A model generated the notes under the pieces. It ran no database searches. It was given only the letters and a program-made list of their open reading frames with translations, and had not been told where the DNA came from. From Paludibacteraceae bacterium (GTDB lineage Bacteria; Bacteroidota; Bacteroidia; Bacteroidales; Paludibacteraceae), in the NCBI GenBank assembly GCA_016937795.1, contig JAFGVV010000033.1, positions 59,566-123,565 on the forward strand: a stretch of DNA of 64,000 bases, given 5' to 3'. Shown here in pieces: positions 62,782 through 64,000 of the stretch. How positions within the stretch are numbered: the first letter of the stretch is position 1; every line of letters begins with the position of its first letter. Both the position numbers and the translations under genes were made by a program.

Positions 62782-63180
62782 TCAGAGTGTCCACGGAAAG
62801 CGGAAACAGTTTTCGTTGTAGAGTGCGTAATCGGCATTTCCGTTTACGGCAAATGTTTTAATCAGTGCAGCCTCTTTCAGTAATTCTTTGGCAAGTACAA
62901 TGGTGGCGCCGCTTTTGATACGGTCGTCGACCAATAGTATTTTTTTTTCTTTAAAATTGAAATTTATTTGTTGCAGAAGTTGTGGCGAGTCGTAGCGGGG
63001 ATTTTGCTTTTCGTCCTTGAAGTTGATGCGCAGCACCTGCACGTCCACATTCAGTAGCTGATTGATCAGGGCGGCAGGCACCAAACCACCATTTGCAATG
63101 GCCACAATCATATCGAAATGCTCCTCAAAATGTATTTCTTTGAGGCGGGCGGTTATTTCATCAAAACTTTTACTGTTCAT
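62782..63180 (-). CDS. Small phosphoribosyltransferase-like protein
   Basis: 132 residues. A type I PRTase fold is indicated by VAIANGGLVPAALI (about 26-39, the PPi loop region) and the PRPP-binding loop ILLVDDRIKSGAT (81-93). The flexible hood is missing, so substrate specificity cannot be assigned. It lies between the ECF S-component and lpxB on the - strand, with gaps of 30 and 11 bp. Confidence 0.8.
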   Translation of the reverse strand: MNSKSFDEITARLKEIHFEEHFDMIVAIANGGLVPAALINQLLNVDVQVLRINFKDEKQNPRYDSPQLLQQINFNFKEKKILLVDDRIKSGATIVLAKELLKEAALIKTFAVNGNADYALYNENCFRFPWTL

Positions 63181-63210
63181 CTTTCAGGAACTGTATTGCA
63201 AATCAGTGGC

Positions 63211-63720
63211 TTACAAGCGTGAAATGGCTTTAAGCAACAGATAGCCGCCAAACAGTTGCAAAAGCATGCCGGGGAAGCCGATGCGGAAATCCTGCACAGC
63301 TAACTGAAAATCGCCAAGCATAATCCATTCAATGCCTGTGCCAACAATCTGGTAGGCCAGAATGATAATAGCAAGGCTCAGGAAGCTCACCTTTTTAAAG
63401 TAATTTGCTGCAAGCGAAGCTGAAATAGCCAATAATGATGATTTAATCAGTATGATGGGTAGTATAGCCAACATGGGCATGCCAAAAAGCACACTGTTGA
63501 GGACCGGTGAAAGTACAGCGGTAAGTAAACCAACACGTAGGCCGTATTTATAAGCCGCTATCAGTGTAAAGAAATAGATGGGTAGAAAGGTGGGGCCTCC
63601 ATTGGGAACTGAGTGAAAGAGTTTTGGAAAAATAAGATTGGCGGCTATGAAAATGACTGCAAAAAGGTAAGTCCTGGCAGTTTTAAAGTCGTAACTGTAA
63701 AGTCTTGCTGTTGTGACCAT
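63211..63720 (-). CDS. ECF transporter S component
   Basis: 169 residues with five to six membrane helices. The pattern TYLFAVIFIAANLIFPKLFH, then GPTFLPIYFFTLIAAYKYG and LLTAVLSPVLNSVLFGM, is typical of substrate-binding S subunits of energy-coupling-factor vitamin transporters. The vitamin cannot be told from sequence. No ATPase or T subunit is in the window, so it would share a common ECF module. A -7 box (TATATTTG, - strand, 63772-63779) lies 52 bp upstream. Confidence 0.75.
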   Translation of the reverse strand: MVTTARLYSYDFKTARTYLFAVIFIAANLIFPKLFHSVPNGGPTFLPIYFFTLIAAYKYGLRVGLLTAVLSPVLNSVLFGMPMLAILPIILIKSSLLAISASLAANYFKKVSFLSLAIIILAYQIVGTGIEWIMLGDFQLAVQDFRIGFPGMLLQLFGGYLLLKAISRL

Positions 63721-63771
63721 AATTGTTTCAATTGATTATAATGATTAGAACTGTTTTTTACATTCAGAACG

Positions 63772-63779
63772 CAAATATA
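63772..63779 (-). promoter_or_regulatory. -7 box of the ECF S-component group
   Basis: CAAATATA on the + strand reads TATATTTG on the - strand, exact match, 52 bp before the start. Confidence 0.5.
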
Positions 63780-64000
63780 AAGAAAAACAAGTTATTTGCT
63801 GTGCTTTTTCTGCTTTTTTATGTGTGTGAATTGCTTTTTTTTCAAATGTTTCGAATGATCGTGTATAGCTAATAAAAATAATGCATGAAAATGTTTCTGT
63901 TTATATTCATATGTTGAAAATTCAATTAGTAAATGCAACTTTGCAGACAAAATAGGAAAGTTTATTTTTTTTCAGAGCCAGGAGGAATAACTCCCCCTTG
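63780..64000. other. Intergenic region at the right window edge
   Basis: About 220 bp, no gene seen. Near the end the palindrome GGAGGAATAACTCC (63982-63995) and a -7-like CAACTTTG (about 63938-63945, one mismatch) suggest that a + strand gene starts beyond the window. Confidence 0.4.

Noticed and set aside
63960..64000. Possible riboswitch upstream of the ECF S component
   Set aside because: The GGAGGAATAACTCC hairpin lies more than 200 bp upstream of the mapped -7 box on the other strand, and none of the cobalamin, TPP or FMN core motifs could be read.

Overview
The window is a chromosomal segment of a Bacteroidota bacterium, most likely a Bacteroidales member outside the gut Bacteroides. 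The evidence is SusC/SusD genes, -7 boxes of the TAnnTTTG type, few Shine-Dalgarno sites, BlaI/M56 signalling, lpxB, and at least four secreted proteins with type IX secretion (T9SS) C-terminal sorting domains. T9SS cargo together with a xylan locus suggests a Paludibacter-like fermenter; that genus-level guess is inference.

Left part (1-18 kb): housekeeping and accessory genes. These are the tail of a NagB/PIG-L fusion gene, a CBM9-like protein, a BFD-type [2Fe-2S] protein, a TPR lipid/secretory-type protein, a blaI - M56/TonB signalling pair with a clear double operator, a T9SS subtilase with xseA, folB, a POT-family transporter and a PEGA/SHOCT lipoprotein. A decayed patch with a DUF4469 remnant, tandem dyads and a candidate small RNA follows, then a GH20 hexosaminidase and an M28 peptidase - esterase operon.

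Middle (17.5-45 kb): a nearly complete xylan utilisation locus, all on the + strand. Order: SusC, SusD, SGBP-B (xylan-binding surface lipoprotein), surface GH10 xylanase with inserted CBMs, GPH-family symporter, a second GH10, cytoplasmic-looking GH43, SASA-type acetyl esterase, two GH43 enzymes, GH3 with PA14, GH67 alpha-glucuronidase, a T9SS protein with two copies of an unfamiliar GRGWW domain, UxuA and an SDR fructuronate reductase. Together they capture and cut (methyl)glucurono-arabinoxylan at the surface, trim side chains in the periplasm, import oligosaccharides, and feed released glucuronate-derived intermediates towards KDG. No hybrid two-component regulator is inside the window. Three promoters of the locus (before susC, before the GRGWW protein, and an orphan one after the SDR gene) share TGTWAC half-sites about two helical turns apart, at the same distance from the -7 box. 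The orphan promoter leads into a short transcript with a 23-residue cysteine-rich ORF and a strong terminator.

Right part (45-64 kb): a large BNR-4/LamG T9SS protein, a lipoate ligase-like gene, a MACPF lipoprotein, an HTH/coiled-coil protein behind an AT-rich region, an Ig-like lipoprotein, DUF2851, a complete 202-bp MITE with 9-bp target duplication, a cluster of short palindromes, a deacetylase - DUF2723 pair, phosphate butyryltransferase without its kinase, a YdeI/OmdA-like protein, a tiny Lys/Cys-rich exported protein, and an ECF S-component - phosphoribosyltransferase - lpxB group.
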